Shown one piece after another: positions 1 through 12,205 of a stretch of DNA of 46,286 nucleotides. Where the stretch lies: positions 1-46,286 of the forward strand of contig JAGAUD010000018.1 of NCBI GenBank assembly GCA_017620975.1. The letters are read 5' to 3'. Origin of the DNA: Lachnospiraceae bacterium (GTDB lineage: Bacteria > Bacillota_A > Clostridia > Lachnospirales > Lachnospiraceae). The translations under genes were made by a program, and so were the position numbers. The notes beneath the pieces were generated by a model, which was not told where the DNA came from, made no database searches, and saw nothing but the letters and a program-made list of their open reading frames with translations. Each line of letters opens with the position of its first letter. The stretch's first letter is position 1.

Positions 1-3
1 CAT

Positions 4-641
4 ATTTCAATCCACTCTCCCAGCGAAGGGAGAGACGTTTTCCCTTAACACCAGGCTGACCGTATCCGGAATTTCAATCCACTCTCCCAGCGAAGGGAGA
101 GACGGTTGTTGTCATAATTTCCACCGATAACCTTTGGATTTCAATCCACTCTCCCAGCGAAGGGAGAGACTGCATCATCGGCTGAGATATAAACAAAACA
201 GCATATTTCAATCCACTCTCCCAGCGAAGGGAGAGACGAGTGTTTTTATGATGAAAAAGCTAAATGCTATATTTCAATCCACTCTCCCAGCGAAGGGAGA
301 GACTTTTGCCTTCAGTGTGATGATATAGGCAAAGATATTTCAATCCACTCTCCCAGCGAAGGGAGAGACGAGACAGCAGCACTTAAAAATACACTTAAAG
401 GTCTATTTCAATCCACTCTCCCAGCGAAGGGAGAGACACTGACTAGAGCTTTCTTTGCCTTGCCGCCATAGGAATTTCAATCCACTCTCCCAGCGAAGGG
501 AGAGACAGATTTGCGACGTCGCAAGCTGGCAGGCAATTGCTATTTCAATCCACTCTCCCAGCGAAGGGAGAGACAAATGATATCTTATTGTTATGGAGGT
601 GATAACGTATTTCAATCCACTCTCCCAGCGAAGGGAGAGAC
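4..641 (-). CRISPR. Type I-C CRISPR array, 10 repeats and 9 complete spacers, left end cut by the window
   Basis: A 33-base repeat starts at 4, 71, 138, 205, 271, 337, 405, 474, 542 and 609. All ten copies read as identical. Spacers are 33-36 bases. On the minus strand the repeat begins GTCTCTCCC and ends GTGGATTGAAAT. It forms a 7-bp CTCTCCC/GGGAGAG stem around a TTCGCT loop, leaving TGGATTGAAAT as an 11-base 3' part, the length of the type I-C crRNA 5' handle made by Cas5c. The ATTGAAAY ending and the adjacent I-C cas genes fix transcription on the minus strand. Leader and newest spacer are therefore on the right (609-641 is the leader-proximal repeat), and older spacers lie beyond position 1. 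The uniform repeats suggest a functional array. Spacer targets cannot be told from here. Confidence 0.98.
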
Positions 642-824
642 TGCAAAAGTAGCCAATATTCATCTACTACTTTTGTAACTTTTAACCAAATAATCGTTCT
701 CATTATCTCTAATGCAAACGCTTATTTTATCTTTTAACAACATTACAAATATCCAAGTACATAAAAACATATTTAGCAGGTGCGAACCTACTAAGGATTA
801 TATGTCCACTACAACTTCGCACCA
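642..824 (-). promoter_or_regulatory. CRISPR leader with two inverted repeats
   Basis: AT-rich gene-free stretch between cas2 and the leader-proximal repeat, in the expected leader position. It holds an 8-bp inverted repeat GGTGCGAA (779-786) / TTCGCACC (816-823) directly after the cas2 stop, and a 9-bp inverted repeat CAAAAGTAG (644-652) / CTACTTTTG (667-675) almost touching the first repeat. From memory, a GGTGCGAA/TTCGCACC hairpin after cas2 recurs at type I-C loci, but I cannot check this here. I see no convincing -35/-10 pair for the pre-crRNA promoter. Confidence 0.75.
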
Positions 825-1115
825 TCAAATCATCAGAACTCCCTCTGGTTCATATGTCGCTTTTGCCCCAAAGTGTTCCACTTTCGTCTGATATTTATTT
901 CCCAAATAATAAAATCTCAGACTATCTTTATTTTCATCCATAATACTGCATAGCTCATGCTTTAACATTGTACATTGGGCAGCATCAACCAAACATTCAA
1001 ATACAGAATTTTGTACACGTTGGCCATAATTGACACATTTCTTTGCAATTTGCCTCAAACGTCTTCTTCCTGTTGCATCCTCTGTGTTGACATCATATGT
1101 AATTAATACCAGCAT
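825..1115 (-). CDS. cas2: CRISPR-associated endonuclease Cas2
   Basis: This 96-residue protein begins MLVLITYDV, the Cas2 ferredoxin-like first strand with its conserved metal-site Asp, and continues with the TGRRRLRQIAKKCVNYGQRVQ helix region and QNSVFEC strand typical of Cas2. Cas2 forms the Cas1-Cas2 integrase that inserts new spacers. I chose the ATG at 1115 because GTGAGG sits about six bases upstream. An in-frame GTG at 1133 would overlap the end of cas1 and adds six atypical residues. It is the last gene of the cas operon, 8 bases after cas1. Confidence 0.96.
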   Translation of the reverse strand: MLVLITYDVNTEDATGRRRLRQIAKKCVNYGQRVQNSVFECLVDAAQCTMLKHELCSIMDENKDSLRFYYLGNKYQTKVEHFGAKATYEPEGVLMI

Positions 1116-1123
1116 TGCTAACC

Positions 1124-2155
1124 TCACTTCCACAGAAAAGGGGGATACTCATCCAGATCACTGCGTAAATATCTTGCCAGGAGCAAAGCTTGTATGTATG
1201 GAACCAATCCCCATGGAACTTTTTCTTCTAAGTAGGGATGGGTAATTACTTCCTGCTTCTTTTCCTGCCAGCTTTTCAAAAATTTCTTTCTGGCTTCATC
1301 CGTCATTCGTATTGCTCCGCTTTCTGATGTCTCAAAATCTCCGGAAGCAACCACACGGTTATTCACCATTGTCAGCACAAAACGATCTGCCATACACGCC
1401 CGTAATTCTTCCATGAGATCCAATGCCAGAGATGTTCTTCCCGGCCTATCTCTATGCAAAAAGCCAACATAAGCGTCCAATCCAACACTTTCCAATGCAG
1501 AAGCGCAATCATTCCCCAAAAGACTATAAGCAAATGACAACATAGCGTTAATCTTATCAAGCGGCGGACGCCTGTTACGCTCTTTGAAAAAGAATTCTTC
1601 TTTATCACGCAGAATCATATCATCAAAGACACCGAAATACGCAGTAGCCCCCACGCCTTCCAAACCACGTAAGCTATCAAGAGATTGCTCTTTCAAAACA
1701 TCTGCCATAAGTTTCTTAATTGTCTCAGATGCCCGGATAAATTTTTCTTCATCTATCCGCATTTTGTGATCTCTTTTAGTTCTTTCAATACTCCATCTGC
1801 AATTGTATAACTTTCCAAAAATCATATTCCTTGCTATCTTACAGCTTTCCGTTGTGTCATCAGCTATACGATATTGCTTTCTTCTTAACAGAACATTACC
1901 ATTACTTATTCCGATATTTCTCGCCAGAAATTTCCCTCTGGGGGTACAGAAAACCAGATTAATCTCCTTTGATGCACAAGCTCCCATTAATGCCGGTGAA
2001 GCTCCGGCATATGAGAAAGAGAATATGGCACTAAGATTATGTAACGGGAATCGCCCTATCTCCTGCTTGCCACGATTTACAACTACATTCTCTCCGTCCA
2101 GACTTAAATAAGCATCCTCCGATGTTACAAATAAGGTATTCAGTAAATGCCTCAT
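1124..2155 (-). CDS. cas1: CRISPR-associated integrase/endonuclease Cas1 (type I-C)
   Basis: A 343-residue Cas1, the catalytic subunit of the spacer-acquisition integrase. It starts MRHLLNTLFVTSEDAYLSLD, matching type I-C Cas1. The conserved catalytic region is visible: Glu in GLEGVGATAYFGVF, His in VGFLHRDRPGRTSLALDLMEE, and the acidic residue in the same helix. The ATG at 2155 overlaps the cas4 stop as ATGA (2152-2155), which implies translational coupling. A longer in-frame reading to 2242 would overlap cas4 by about 90 bases without a matching family extension. Confidence 0.97.
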   Translation of the reverse strand: MRHLLNTLFVTSEDAYLSLDGENVVVNRGKQEIGRFPLHNLSAIFSFSYAGASPALMGACASKEINLVFCTPRGKFLARNIGISNGNVLLRRKQYRIADDTTESCKIARNMIFGKLYNCRWSIERTKRDHKMRIDEEKFIRASETIKKLMADVLKEQSLDSLRGLEGVGATAYFGVFDDMILRDKEEFFFKERNRRPPLDKINAMLSFAYSLLGNDCASALESVGLDAYVGFLHRDRPGRTSLALDLMEELRACMADRFVLTMVNNRVVASGDFETSESGAIRMTDEARKKFLKSWQEKKQEVITHPYLEEKVPWGLVPYIQALLLARYLRSDLDEYPPFLWK

Positions 2156-2811
2156 GAATCTTCCTCCATTTTCTTCTGAAGGTAAGTTTTTACAGATTTT
2201 TCCTTTGTCAGCTTGGGTAAACAAATTTCTTTCAGCGAGCAAGCATTACACGCCTTTCCCATTTTTACTTTGGGGGTATATCCTTTTTTGTAATAATCAT
2301 GCATTTCTTTCAAATAATTTATTACCTCTTGACGAAGTTCTTCCGTAAATTGTATATTGTCGCGTCTTCTTATTTCTCCGTAAAACAAGGCACCTTCCTC
2401 AATTTCACAGCAAAGCATTTCTTCAAGACACATAGCCTGAGCGCATAGCTGAAGCGTATTTCCTTCACCTGTTTTAGGTGTTCCCCGCTTATACTCCACA
2501 GGATATGGCTGCCACAAGCCTTCGTATCCATGAAGCGAAGTACCTTTATCTGACCTATGAAATTCTAAGACATCGCATTCACCGGATATTCCCAGCTTAG
2601 CGGAGAAAACCTTTATACCTCTGGTAATAATCAATTCTCCCCGCTTTTCTCTTAAATCAGGATTATGGGCTTTCTCATGAAGAAAAGCTCCATCAACTGT
2701 TCTGCTATTCTCTGCCCATTGCTGCTCAACATGAATCAGAGCCCATTGTCTTCGGCAAAATGCAAAATGCTCAAGACCTGATATCATAAGATAGTCTTCT
2801 TCCTGATACAT
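2152..2811 (-). CDS. cas4: CRISPR-associated exonuclease Cas4
   Basis: A 219-residue RecB-fold nuclease that trims prespacers and helps set PAM choice together with Cas1-Cas2. It has one N-terminal cysteine (FAFCRRQW, about residue 18) and three C-terminal cysteines (KACNACSLKEIC, about 194-204), the usual four ligands of the Cas4 iron-sulfur cluster. The nuclease core shows GECDVLEF and YPVEYKRG, the RecB motif II/III Asp and Glu-x-Lys. It lies 2 bases after cas7 and overlaps cas1 by 4 bases, the standard I-C order. Confidence 0.96.
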   Translation of the reverse strand: MYQEEDYLMISGLEHFAFCRRQWALIHVEQQWAENSRTVDGAFLHEKAHNPDLREKRGELIITRGIKVFSAKLGISGECDVLEFHRSDKGTSLHGYEGLWQPYPVEYKRGTPKTGEGNTLQLCAQAMCLEEMLCCEIEEGALFYGEIRRRDNIQFTEELRQEVINYLKEMHDYYKKGYTPKVKMGKACNACSLKEICLPKLTKEKSVKTYLQKKMEEDS

Positions 2812-2813
2812 GT

Positions 2814-3692
2814 TTACATCCTCACACAGGTAACACCATCCGGGATCTCGTCCACCAAAATATCATAATCCGAATACCCTCTGGGGATATCTACTCCTCC
2901 TTTCTTATTCACTTTTACTGCTTCAAACAGTTTATAAGCAGGAGCATTTCCCAACTCACTGTCATGGCGGAATACTATCAGTTCTCTTACCGCCATTTTA
3001 CCTCTTGCAGCAGAATGATCATGCTCAAACATGTTCAAGATTGCTTCCCAGAGCAGATTCAAATCCTCTTCTGAAAATCCTGTTACCTTTCGAGCCAAAT
3101 TAGCAGAAACATAACCTTCACATCTGTAAAGTCCATAGGGAACAATGTATTTTCTCCCCATTTCTGTTCCCTTTCGTTCTGCGTCCTCCTCTGTGGTAAT
3201 AGCCACACGGGTAATGGTAACCTCCTGAGGTACTACAGGATCCACACTTCTAGCAAATCCAAGCTGCACTGGCCCTCGTACCTGCCCACAGTTAAGCGCA
3301 GCTTTTACAAATGTTGTCATAACAGCACCAAATGCTCTGATATCAAAGAAATTGAAGCACATCCAATCACGTATTTTACGATCAATATCCGGATCCGACT
3401 TCTTTTTGTCCTTAATAGTCTTGTCAGTTACATCAAGCGCCGCATAGGCTTTTGCGTCACTACGGTTCAGAGGAACGCCATCCTTTATGTAAATGCAATA
3501 TCCTGTCGCATCTTCTTTTACAGTTTCTACATAATTTCTGATTTTTCGCTTCAGACATACATCTGTCACGATTCCATGTCCGGTCTCAGGATCAATTCTG
3601 GGCATATTTCCCGCATCGGGATCTCCATTCGGATTGCCATTTTCCACATCAAATAGTACCACAAATTCATAACGATTCTTAATAGGTTCCAT
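2814..3692 (-). CDS. cas7: Cascade backbone subunit Cas7 (Csd2, type I-C)
   Basis: A 292-residue Cas7/Csd2 that would polymerise along the crRNA spacer in the I-C Cascade complex. The N-terminus (YEFVVLFDVENGNPNGDPDAGN) carries the characteristic Csd2 signature rich in Asn, Gly and Asp. FFDIRAFGAVMTTF and GQVRGPVQLGFARSVDPV are further Csd2-type segments. It lies 2 bases downstream of cas8c and 2 bases upstream of cas4. Length is normal for the family. Confidence 0.96.
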   Translation of the reverse strand: MEPIKNRYEFVVLFDVENGNPNGDPDAGNMPRIDPETGHGIVTDVCLKRKIRNYVETVKEDATGYCIYIKDGVPLNRSDAKAYAALDVTDKTIKDKKKSDPDIDRKIRDWMCFNFFDIRAFGAVMTTFVKAALNCGQVRGPVQLGFARSVDPVVPQEVTITRVAITTEEDAERKGTEMGRKYIVPYGLYRCEGYVSANLARKVTGFSEEDLNLLWEAILNMFEHDHSAARGKMAVRELIVFRHDSELGNAPAYKLFEAVKVNKKGGVDIPRGYSDYDILVDEIPDGVTCVRM

Positions 3693-3694
3693 AC

Positions 3695-8302
<4,608 letters not shown>

Positions 8303-8347
8303 TTTTATCCTCTCATAAACCGTAGCAGTTTTATTAGTAAAACACTC

Positions 8348-8363
8348 CTCATATATTTATGAG
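8348..8363. promoter_or_regulatory. 16-base palindrome upstream of cas3
   Basis: CTCATATATTTATGAG has 6-bp arms CTCATA/TATGAG and lies about 45 bases upstream of the cas3 start, in the only gap that can hold the cas operon promoter. It may be a regulator site. I could not define a convincing -35/-10 pair here. Confidence 0.35.
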
Positions 8364-8405
8364 ATAAAAGTTAATTAGGTTACACAAAAATAGCAAAATC
8401 AAAAC

Positions 8406-8458
8406 AAAGGTGATATTTCCGCACTCATTTTCACTACAAGTGACGTAATACCACCTTT
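8406..8458 (-). terminator. Imperfect long hairpin after the fructokinase gene
   Basis: Arms at 8406-8417 and 8447-8458 match at 11 of 12 positions (AAAGGTGATATT against AATACCACCTTT). The 29-base loop contains a small hairpin TCACT/AGTGA (8431-8443). On the minus strand it starts 10 bases past the kinase stop and is followed by GTTTTGATTTT. It could terminate the kinase transcript before cas3. The large loop makes the terminator call uncertain. Confidence 0.45.
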
Positions 8459-8467
8459 TCTTTTTAC

Positions 8468-9436
8468 TTATTTTCTGCTCTTAATCAACGCTTCCACTTC
8501 CTCCACCGAAGGCATCACTCTCAGTGCACCCTTCCTGGTAGTAATAATAGAAGCTGCCGCATTGGCAAATGTCAGCATTTCTTTCAATTTCTCTTCATTC
8601 AGGTAATCCAAACCATATTTCAGCACATAATGGATGCAGCTTCCGCCAAAGGTATCGCCTGCGCCGGTAGTCTCAATCGTATTCTCCTGCAGGAAGGGGG
8701 CCACCTCCACTCTGAGGTCCTTATAATAAGCGCGGCTTCCGTCTCTTCCCATGGAAAGCAAAATCAGAGGTATGTTATACTGCTCTCTAAGCTTCTTGAT
8801 ACCAGCATCATAATCCTCTTCCCCGGTGAACCACTGAATTTCATTATCGGAAATTTTCAGCACATCGCACCGGCTAAGACCATAAGCCACCTGCTCCTTT
8901 GCATCATCCAGAGATTTCCACAGAGGAGGACGCAGGTTGGGGTCAAAGGAAACGATAGCGCCGCTTTCCTTGGCAATGGCAATGGCTTTCTTCGTAGCTT
9001 CTCTTACTTCATCATGCGTCATAGACAGTGTGCCAAAGTGGAACACTGCAGTATTTTTCAAAATCTCTTCTTTCAACTCATCAGCTTTCAGCATCATGTC
9101 TGCACCGGGATTGCGGTAGAAAGAGAAATCTCTGTCGCCGCCTGCAAGAGTCTGCACAAATGCCAGCGTGGTCCTTACATCCTCATCCATAATCAGGTTG
9201 CTGGTGTCAATACCCACCTCATCCAGTACGCCTTTCAGCTTATTTCCGAAGATATCCTGTCCTACTTTGCCGATAAATGCGGTTTTATGGCCGGCCTTGT
9301 TCAACATAGCCAGCACATTACAGGGTGCTCCGCCGGGATTGGCTTCAAAAAGAGTGTTGCCCTGGCTGCTGAGACCGTTGTCTGTAAAATCAATCAGTAA
9401 TTCTCCCAGAGCTGTTACATCGTACTTCTTTGTCAT
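8468..9436 (-). CDS. PfkB-family fructokinase
   Basis: A 322-residue ribokinase/PfkB-family sugar kinase. The N-terminal substrate segment is GELLIDFTDNG, followed by the glycine-rich GGAPCNVLAMLNKAG and IGKVGQDIFG. The C-terminal ATP and catalytic motif is ETTGAGDTFGGS, with the base Asp in GAGD. The best match from memory is ScrK-type fructokinase, phosphorylating fructose with ATP, but other ketose or nucleoside substrates are possible. The ATG at 9436 follows AGGAGG at 8 bases. An in-frame TTG-type extension to 9481 has no ribosome site. No sugar transporter is adjacent. Confidence 0.88.
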   Translation of the reverse strand: MTKKYDVTALGELLIDFTDNGLSSQGNTLFEANPGGAPCNVLAMLNKAGHKTAFIGKVGQDIFGNKLKGVLDEVGIDTSNLIMDEDVRTTLAFVQTLAGGDRDFSFYRNPGADMMLKADELKEEILKNTAVFHFGTLSMTHDEVREATKKAIAIAKESGAIVSFDPNLRPPLWKSLDDAKEQVAYGLSRCDVLKISDNEIQWFTGEEDYDAGIKKLREQYNIPLILLSMGRDGSRAYYKDLRVEVAPFLQENTIETTGAGDTFGGSCIHYVLKYGLDYLNEEKLKEMLTFANAAASIITTRKGALRVMPSVEEVEALIKSRK

Positions 9437-9605
9437 TCTTATCTTCCTCCTGCCTCTAGCCCGATGCTGCTTTCTTTGCATTCAAGCTTCTTGGAGATAA
9501 GTATACATCATATTGTAAGATTTTGCATTAACTTTATAAAAAATCTTTCTACCTATTTACATAAAAACATTCTTGCTGTATAATGATAAAAAAGAGGCGA
9601 TTTCA

Positions 9606-10169
9606 CTAAGCGTTTTGGACGTATGCGAGAAGGGATTCCCCACTTGGCGTAGTGACATGCTTCTCTTTTTTTATTTTGCGCGTATACATTGTCTGTACAG
9701 ATAAATCTTTATGCTTATTTGAAACATAAGTCACCACATATTCTAAATCATCTATGATCTTTGAGAATATGAGAACATCTTTATTTTCATACTTTCTATC
9801 CGATAAAATGATTGTATCTGCTTCCATCACTATTTTAGGAATCAATAATAATTTTTCTTTTGTAACCGGAACCTGCCCCCTAAGTTGTTCTCCTAATTCT
9901 GTTCCATGTGATTTTAGTATTTTAATGATCTCAGAAGCCCTGATTGTTAGATTGAACCCTTGGACATTAATACCAGTCTTATTTTCAATAACTTTCGCAT
10001 AGCTTACCGGAATCTTTCCGAAATATATCTTCTTACTATTGTTTCCATTGGCAATAACACCATCGACAAAGTTAGTAAATTGCAGTTCATCTATATATAA
10101 CACAATCCTTTCAGATGCCTGCCAGTCTCTTATCTGTAATTCTGTATATGTATCTAACCCGTAAATCAT
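9606..10169 (-). CDS. Stand-alone PBECR-type (phage MuF toxin-like) nuclease-domain protein
   Basis: A 187-residue soluble protein. From about residue 48 it resembles PBECR domains (phage-Barnase-EndoU-ColicinE5/D-RelE-like nuclease, nearest PBECR3): YFGKIPVSYAKVIENKTGI, then SEIIKILKSHGTELGEQLRGQ with a conserved His, PVTKEKLLLIPKIV, LIFSKIIDDLEYVVTYVS and the terminal SVQTMYTRK. Such domains usually sit at the C-terminus of phage MuF or polyvalent proteins. Here it stands alone. The N-terminal 47 residues are unassigned. The ATG follows GAGAGGAG closely. No antitoxin or phage gene is next to it. The family call is from motif recognition only. Confidence 0.65.
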   Translation of the reverse strand: MIYGLDTYTELQIRDWQASERIVLYIDELQFTNFVDGVIANGNNSKKIYFGKIPVSYAKVIENKTGINVQGFNLTIRASEIIKILKSHGTELGEQLRGQVPVTKEKLLLIPKIVMEADTIILSDRKYENKDVLIFSKIIDDLEYVVTYVSNKHKDLSVQTMYTRKIKKEKHVTTPSGESLLAYVQNA

Positions 10170-10202
10170 TTTCTCCTCTCAATTATCTGCTTAAAAACAA
10201 AC

Positions 10203-10351
10203 TCAACTGCTCATACACAAGCGAATATATCGCTCTTTCAGAACCTCGACTCTCCTGGCCGTGGTGCACACATTGGCGTGCTATAGCCGCGATAAATATT
10301 CATTCCGTTCTGAGCTGATAAAATGCCTTTCACCTGTACTTTATGCATCAT
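10203..10351 (-). pseudogene. Remnant of an SPL-family radical SAM gene, internally deleted and frameshifted
   Basis: The first frame (ATG at 10351, stop 10238-10240) reads MHKVQVKGILSAQNGMNIYRG, the start of spore-photoproduct-lyase-like radical SAM proteins, then leaves the family just before the CxxxCxxC cluster. A second frame ending at 10203 reads NVCTTARRVEVLKE, resembling a segment about 150 residues further into the same family. Together they suggest an internal deletion with a frameshift. A third frame (10299-10183) is also open and ends SLVYEQLSLFLSR, 13 bases before the PBECR gene. The remnant begins only 4 bases after the Cys-cluster gene ends. The family match is from memory. Confidence 0.45.
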
Positions 10352-10355
10352 TTCT

Positions 10356-11021
10356 TCACATTCCCAGGTCGTCCTTGGCCCGTTTAAGCCGTCTTGCAAA
10401 CTGCTCATAGAAATCCTGCTCTGCCTCGTACGGTCTGATAAAGAAAAGATTCAGTATGTAAAGATTCAGGTTCTTCCGGAAGGTATCGTCTTCGTTTTCC
10501 CGCACTCTCTCCTCACAATCATTTAGAAAATAGTGCCAGCCTGTTATAAACGCCCTATTTTCCTTCAAATCCGGGATATCAATCCACTTGCTTACTTTTA
10601 CCTTGGTACGATTGGTCTTTTCGCATTCCCTGTTCTGTAAAAAGTAGCGGAAGCTTCCGTTTTCATAGTATCTTCCAAGAGGAAACAGGCGGCAGATACC
10701 GGGACGGTAAGGATGGATGCTGCAGCGTCCTTCTTTATTTAAGAAAGAACACGCTTCTTCTGCTCCGGTCATCTTCAGATGCGGCAGAATTACTCCATCT
10801 ACTACGCCCAGTTCCACATGGGCTTCCAGCAATTCCTGAAATGTCTTGTTAAGGGAGGTTGTCAACCGAAAAATATCTAATGGGTCCAAAATAATGGAAT
10901 CCCCCATGCCCCGACAGCAGGATGAGCAGCCTTTACAGTCATTGCAGCCTGCTTTTACCATATCATTTTCATCATATAATTTTCCATCGGATATCTCATC
11001 CAGACTGATATTTCTCTTCAT
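10356..11021 (-). CDS. YkgJ-type cysteine-cluster (zinc/iron-chelating) protein
   Basis: A 221-residue protein with CNDCKGCSSCCRG near residues 26-38, then a single-Cys segment (EEACSFL) and GRCSIHPYRPGICRLFP. This is the CxxCxxCxxCC plus CxxHxxRPxxCRxFP pattern of the YkgJ/UPF0153 family, which binds metal; its cellular role is not well known. It starts 9 bases after the amidase stop and is probably co-transcribed with it. No signal peptide or membrane segment is visible. Confidence 0.8.
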   Translation of the reverse strand: MKRNISLDEISDGKLYDENDMVKAGCNDCKGCSSCCRGMGDSIILDPLDIFRLTTSLNKTFQELLEAHVELGVVDGVILPHLKMTGAEEACSFLNKEGRCSIHPYRPGICRLFPLGRYYENGSFRYFLQNRECEKTNRTKVKVSKWIDIPDLKENRAFITGWHYFLNDCEERVRENEDDTFRKNLNLYILNLFFIRPYEAEQDFYEQFARRLKRAKDDLGM

Positions 11022-11029
11022 GTGATTTT

Positions 11030-12001
11030 TTACCTTTCTTTTGGCAATCCAAAATAAGCATCTACGCCGTCAGCTATTCCCTTTACAATCTTCTCCTGAT
11101 AAGAAGCATCCTGCATCAGCTTGTCCTCTTCGGGATTACTCATGTAGCCCATTTCGATTATGGTAACCGGTATGGTACACCAGTTGATACCGCTCATAGT
11201 ATCCGTCTCCCAGACACCGCGGTTCTTGGAACCCATCTCTGCTACCATATGCTCCAGTACTTCTTCTGAAAGACGCTTGCTTTCTTCATAAATATCAGCA
11301 TTATAAGGACTTGCAGCAGTATTACAGATGGTCATAGTTCCCTGCGCCTTGCTGTTCTCTGAACCGTTGGCATGAATCCGCAGAAACACTTCCGCACCGG
11401 AGGTATTGGCAACCTCTGCACGTTCTTTGTTGCTGATATCAATATCGTGGGTATCACGAATCATAATGATTTCATAGCCCCTCTCTTCCAGTTCTGCTTT
11501 TAGCGCACGGGCGATGACCAGATTCAGTTCGTATTCATAGACTCCTGTAGATACGCCTCTCGTTCCGGAGGATACTTTGGCTTTCTGCTCTGAACTTCCC
11601 GGGCCGATAGGCTCTTTCTCCTTGTTGCCTTTCGCCTGATGACCGGCATCTATGGCTACGACGTGGCCGCTCACGGTTTCTTGTGAGGAAGTATCAGCCT
11701 GTGTCCGGACGCTTTCTTCCTGCTGTGAATCAGCGCTTGACTGAGTGGTTTCTTCTGCATCAACGGTGGTTTCGGTCATCTCTTCGGTTGTGCCCGGCAC
11801 TAGGATCGTCTCTTCTTCGGTACGTTGTTCCTCAGTACCATTTTCCGTATCTTCCTTTGTAGGTACGATTTCCTGCACAATCGGCTGCGCTTCCACCAGC
11901 ATTGCTGCCTCTGACTCCTTATCTGCCTGCTGTCCACATCCAGCCAGGATACTGAGCAACATTATCCACATAATACACGCTGCATATTTCTTTTTCCGCA
12001 T
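11030..12001 (-). CDS. Lipoprotein N-acetylmuramoyl-L-alanine amidase (Amidase_3)
   Basis: A 323-residue wall hydrolase. The N-terminus is a lipoprotein signal with lipobox LAGC (Cys22). A Glu/Thr/Ser-rich linker runs to about residue 120. The amidase_3 domain has the zinc ligands His in VAIDAGH, Glu in the YEYELN segment and His in FLRIHANGS, with the catalytic Glu in [11 protein letters not shown]. It cleaves the MurNAc-L-Ala bond outside the membrane. GAGGAG lies 6 bases before the ATG at 12001 and 3 before another at 12004; I prefer 12001. Confidence 0.92.
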   Translation of the reverse strand: MRKKKYAACIMWIMLLSILAGCGQQADKESEAAMLVEAQPIVQEIVPTKEDTENGTEEQRTEEETILVPGTTEEMTETTVDAEETTQSSADSQQEESVRTQADTSSQETVSGHVVAIDAGHQAKGNKEKEPIGPGSSEQKAKVSSGTRGVSTGVYEYELNLVIARALKAELEERGYEIIMIRDTHDIDISNKERAEVANTSGAEVFLRIHANGSENSKAQGTMTICNTAASPYNADIYEESKRLSEEVLEHMVAEMGSKNRGVWETDTMSGINWCTIPVTIIEMGYMSNPEEDKLMQDASYQEKIVKGIADGVDAYFGLPKER

Positions 12002-12023
12002 CATATACTCCTCGTATCTATAC

Positions 12024-12038
12024 AACTGTTACAGTTCA
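12024..12038. promoter_or_regulatory. AACTGT-T-ACAGTT palindrome upstream of the amidase gene
   Basis: A 13-base palindrome (12024-12036) continues into TTACAGTTCA (12029-12038). The same 10-mer recurs twice in the LysR-MATE intergenic region. It lies 23 bases upstream of the amidase start, where a promoter should be, so it could be a regulator site. Confidence 0.4.
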
Positions 12039-12205
12039 TCTAAGCCCTAACTGCAACATCAAATTTAAGTTTCTCTGCTTCCAACTGCCGCATATTTCTC
12101 AACAGTATAACTCTACCACATTTTCTCCGGTAGCAGGTGTGTTGTATGCAGCAGTGGATATTGTTGGGAAAGCAATTCTGCAGCGCAGAAATCAAAAATG
12201 ACCGA

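Noticed and set aside
134..663. Open frames inside the CRISPR array
   Set aside because: They are translations of the repeats (recurring QSTLPAKGE or LSLRWESGLK) and not genes.
8630..9400. 256-residue plus-strand open frame
   Set aside because: Antisense to the fructokinase gene, which has clear PfkB motifs. No ribosome site or recognisable domain.
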